A stretch of 7,446 nucleotides of DNA, from contig CANPNQ010000046.1 in assembly GCA_947575425.1 (NCBI GenBank), positions 1 through 7,446 on the forward strand. Direction: 5' to 3'. The notes under the pieces are model-generated. The model ran no database searches, had not been told where the DNA came from, and saw nothing but the letters and a program-made list of their open reading frames with translations. The position numbers and the translations under genes were made by a program. Position 1 is the stretch's first letter. Every line of letters begins with the position of its first letter. Below, one piece after another: positions 6,155 to 7,446 of the stretch. The DNA is from an uncultured Erysipelotrichaceae bacterium (GTDB lineage: Bacteria > Bacillota_I > Bacilli_A > Erysipelotrichales > Erysipelotrichaceae).

Positions 6155-7446
6155 TCTCATTTTCCTCCTGTTCATTCAAATACGTATCGATCACCGCTTT
6201 CAGCTCTGCCTCGATTTCCGCGATATCCGCATGCTCCCGAGAGAGTGCCGCAGCGCTGAAATGCCCTCCACCTTGCATCTGTTCCATCAGGATCTGTACA
6301 TTGACCTCACCCTTGGAACGGGAAGATACTCCAACTGTTCCCTCTGCTGTATAGGCAATCACAAAGCTTGCCTCAATGCCCTTGATATTCAAGAGTGCAT
6401 CGGCGCTCTTTGACATCATCGTACGATGCACGATGCGCCCATCTCTCACTGCCGCAATTAACATATTGCCTTGATACAGCTTTGCGTATTTCATAATCCC
6501 CGTCTGAACCTCAAATTCCTCATAGCTTTCTTTGAGCATATTTTCAGCACTGAGCGTATTCACACCCAGTTTACGCAAATACGCTGCCGCTTCAAAGGTT
6601 CTGCTTCCCGTACGCATCTTAAAGCGATTGGTATCGACAAGAATTCCTAAATATACAAGCGTCGCTTCTTCCTCTGACAAGACGACTTTATTGGCCTGAT
6701 ATGGGAAAAATTCCGTAATTAACTCGCACACCGAGGATGCACTGCTTTCAATATAGACAAGCAACGGATTATCGATAAAGCTTTCCCCGCGGCGATGATG
6801 ATCAATCACCATGATCTTTCCTGCGTTCGCCAAGGTCAGTGGAGCTCCGCACTGTTCGGGTGCATTGTGATCTACCACAATCACGAGATCATTGTTTTTC
6901 ATTCGCTTTACCGCTTCTTCATCGTTCAAGAACACATGACGAGACAACAAATGCTCCTCATAGTGCTTCATCGCTTCCTGTAATTGATATTCTATCCCAC
7001 CGCTTTTAGAGACAATATAAGAATCGACCTCATAGGCACTGCACAGGCGGCTCATCGCAAGAGCCGCTCCCATACAGTCAAAATCCATTTCCTTATGACC
7101 GACGATATAAACATGGTCGGCTTCCATAATGGCTTCCTTTACCGCTTGTGCCATCACGCGTACCCGCACTTTACTGCGTTTTTCCTTCGCCTCACTGTTT
7201 CCGCCATAGTATTTCACGTTTTCCCCATACTTTTTCACGGCAACCTGATCTCCACCCCGACTTTGCGCCAGTTCCAACAGATCATTCACCATCTGATCCA
7301 GCAAGCGATAATCACAGGTACCCCGTGCATAAGACATGGACAGCGTTATGGAAACATCAATCTCCTCAGCCGCATTGCGCACTTCATTTAAAATGGAAAA
7401 GCGATCCCGTACAATATCGGTATAGATCCCTTCATCCAAAACCACC
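6132..7446 (-). CDS. gdpP: GdpP, cyclic-di-AMP phosphodiesterase, C-terminal part (N-terminus beyond right edge)
   Basis: The frame is open to the right edge; 437 codons are visible. The first visible codon is a GTG (valine) inside the protein, not a start. GdpP (YybT) hydrolyses the second messenger c-di-AMP and so affects potassium and osmotic balance, wall stress and beta-lactam tolerance. Visible from the right edge: the end of the degenerate GGDEF domain (to about 75, with [14 protein letters not shown]), then a DHH domain with metal ligands His117, Asp121 and Asp123 in [11 protein letters not shown], Asp192 in VVDHN, the DHH motif at 215-217, and Asp271 in LVDTNRF. The DHHA1 domain carries the substrate motif GGGH (392-395). 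All catalytic residues are intact, so an active enzyme is expected. The two membrane helices and PAS domain should lie outside the window. A polar Glu/Asn-rich tail ends the protein and overlaps the start of rplI. Confidence 0.95.
   Translation of the reverse strand, partial: VVLDEGIYTDIVRDRFSILNEVRNAAEEIDVSITLSMSYARGTCDYRLLDQMVNDLLELAQSRGGDQVAVKKYGENVKYYGGNSEAKEKRSKVRVRVMAQAVKEAIMEADHVYIVGHKEMDFDCMGAALAMSRLCSAYEVDSYIVSKSGGIEYQLQEAMKHYEEHLLSRHVFLNDEEAVKRMKNNDLVIVVDHNAPEQCGAPLTLANAGKIMVIDHHRRGESFIDNPLLVYIESSASSVCELITEFFPYQANKVVLSEEEATLVYLGILVDTNRFKMRTGSRTFEAAAYLRKLGVNTLSAENMLKESYEEFEVQTGIMKYAKLYQGNMLIAAVRDGRIVHRTMMSKSADALLNIKGIEASFVIAYTAEGTVGVSSRSKGEVNVQILMEQMQGGGHFSAAALSREHADIAEIEAELKAVIDTYLNEQEENENESNSVK
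6164..6169 (-). promoter_or_regulatory. Shine-Dalgarno of rplI inside the gdpP end
   Basis: The minus strand reads AGGAGG. It lies nine bases before the ATG at 6154 but only three before the ATG at 6160, so it picks the family-typical MKVILL start and rules out the longer frame. It sits within the final codons of gdpP. Confidence 0.75.

Noticed and set aside
6155..6175. Longer rplI start at 6175 or 6160
   Set aside because: L9 proteins begin MKVILL; the AGGAGG site is inside the extension or too near the ATG at 6160.

Overview
The window is a compact, chromosomal, housekeeping-type gene block from a low-to-mid G+C Gram-positive bacterium (Bacillota). All eight genes lie on the minus strand, so the biological order runs from the right edge to the left. 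The cluster gdpP-rplI-dnaB, followed by walJ-htrA-rlmH, is typical of Bacillota. The closest match by gene style seems to be the Erysipelotrichia/Clostridia-like lineages, but that placement is tentative because it rests on general impression and not on a search.

Layout in transcription order: (1) the C-terminal part of GdpP, a membrane-linked c-di-AMP phosphodiesterase, cut by the right edge; (2) ribosomal protein L9 (rplI), starting inside the gdpP 3' end; (3) after a 103-base gap, the replicative helicase DnaB; (4) after about 110 bases, an exported LysM-like/G5/M23 cell-wall peptidase; (5) the WalJ/YycJ metallo-beta-lactamase-fold protein; (6) an HtrA-family serine protease with one PDZ domain; (7) RlmH, the 23S rRNA pseudouridine-1915 methyltransferase; (8) the N-terminal part of a GNAT acetyltransferase, cut by the left edge. 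From the M23 gene to rlmH every junction is a stop/start overlap (GTGATG, TAATG, ATGA), which suggests translational coupling. No Rho-independent terminator or convincing promoter is visible anywhere, so the block may be one long operon whose promoter lies beyond the right edge.

The genes fall into three working groups: second-messenger/cell-wall stress signalling (GdpP), translation and replication (L9, RlmH, DnaB), and cell envelope (M23 peptidase, WalJ, HtrA). The notable departure from the Bacillus/Staphylococcus arrangement is that purA and the walR-walK-walH-walI genes, which usually separate dnaB from walJ, are not here. Their place is taken by a single cell-wall peptidase coupled to walJ. 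I found no mobile elements, CRISPR arrays, RNA genes or inteins. The window looks like an ordinary core region, with a few modest points for follow-up; I do not see a clearly new biological system.
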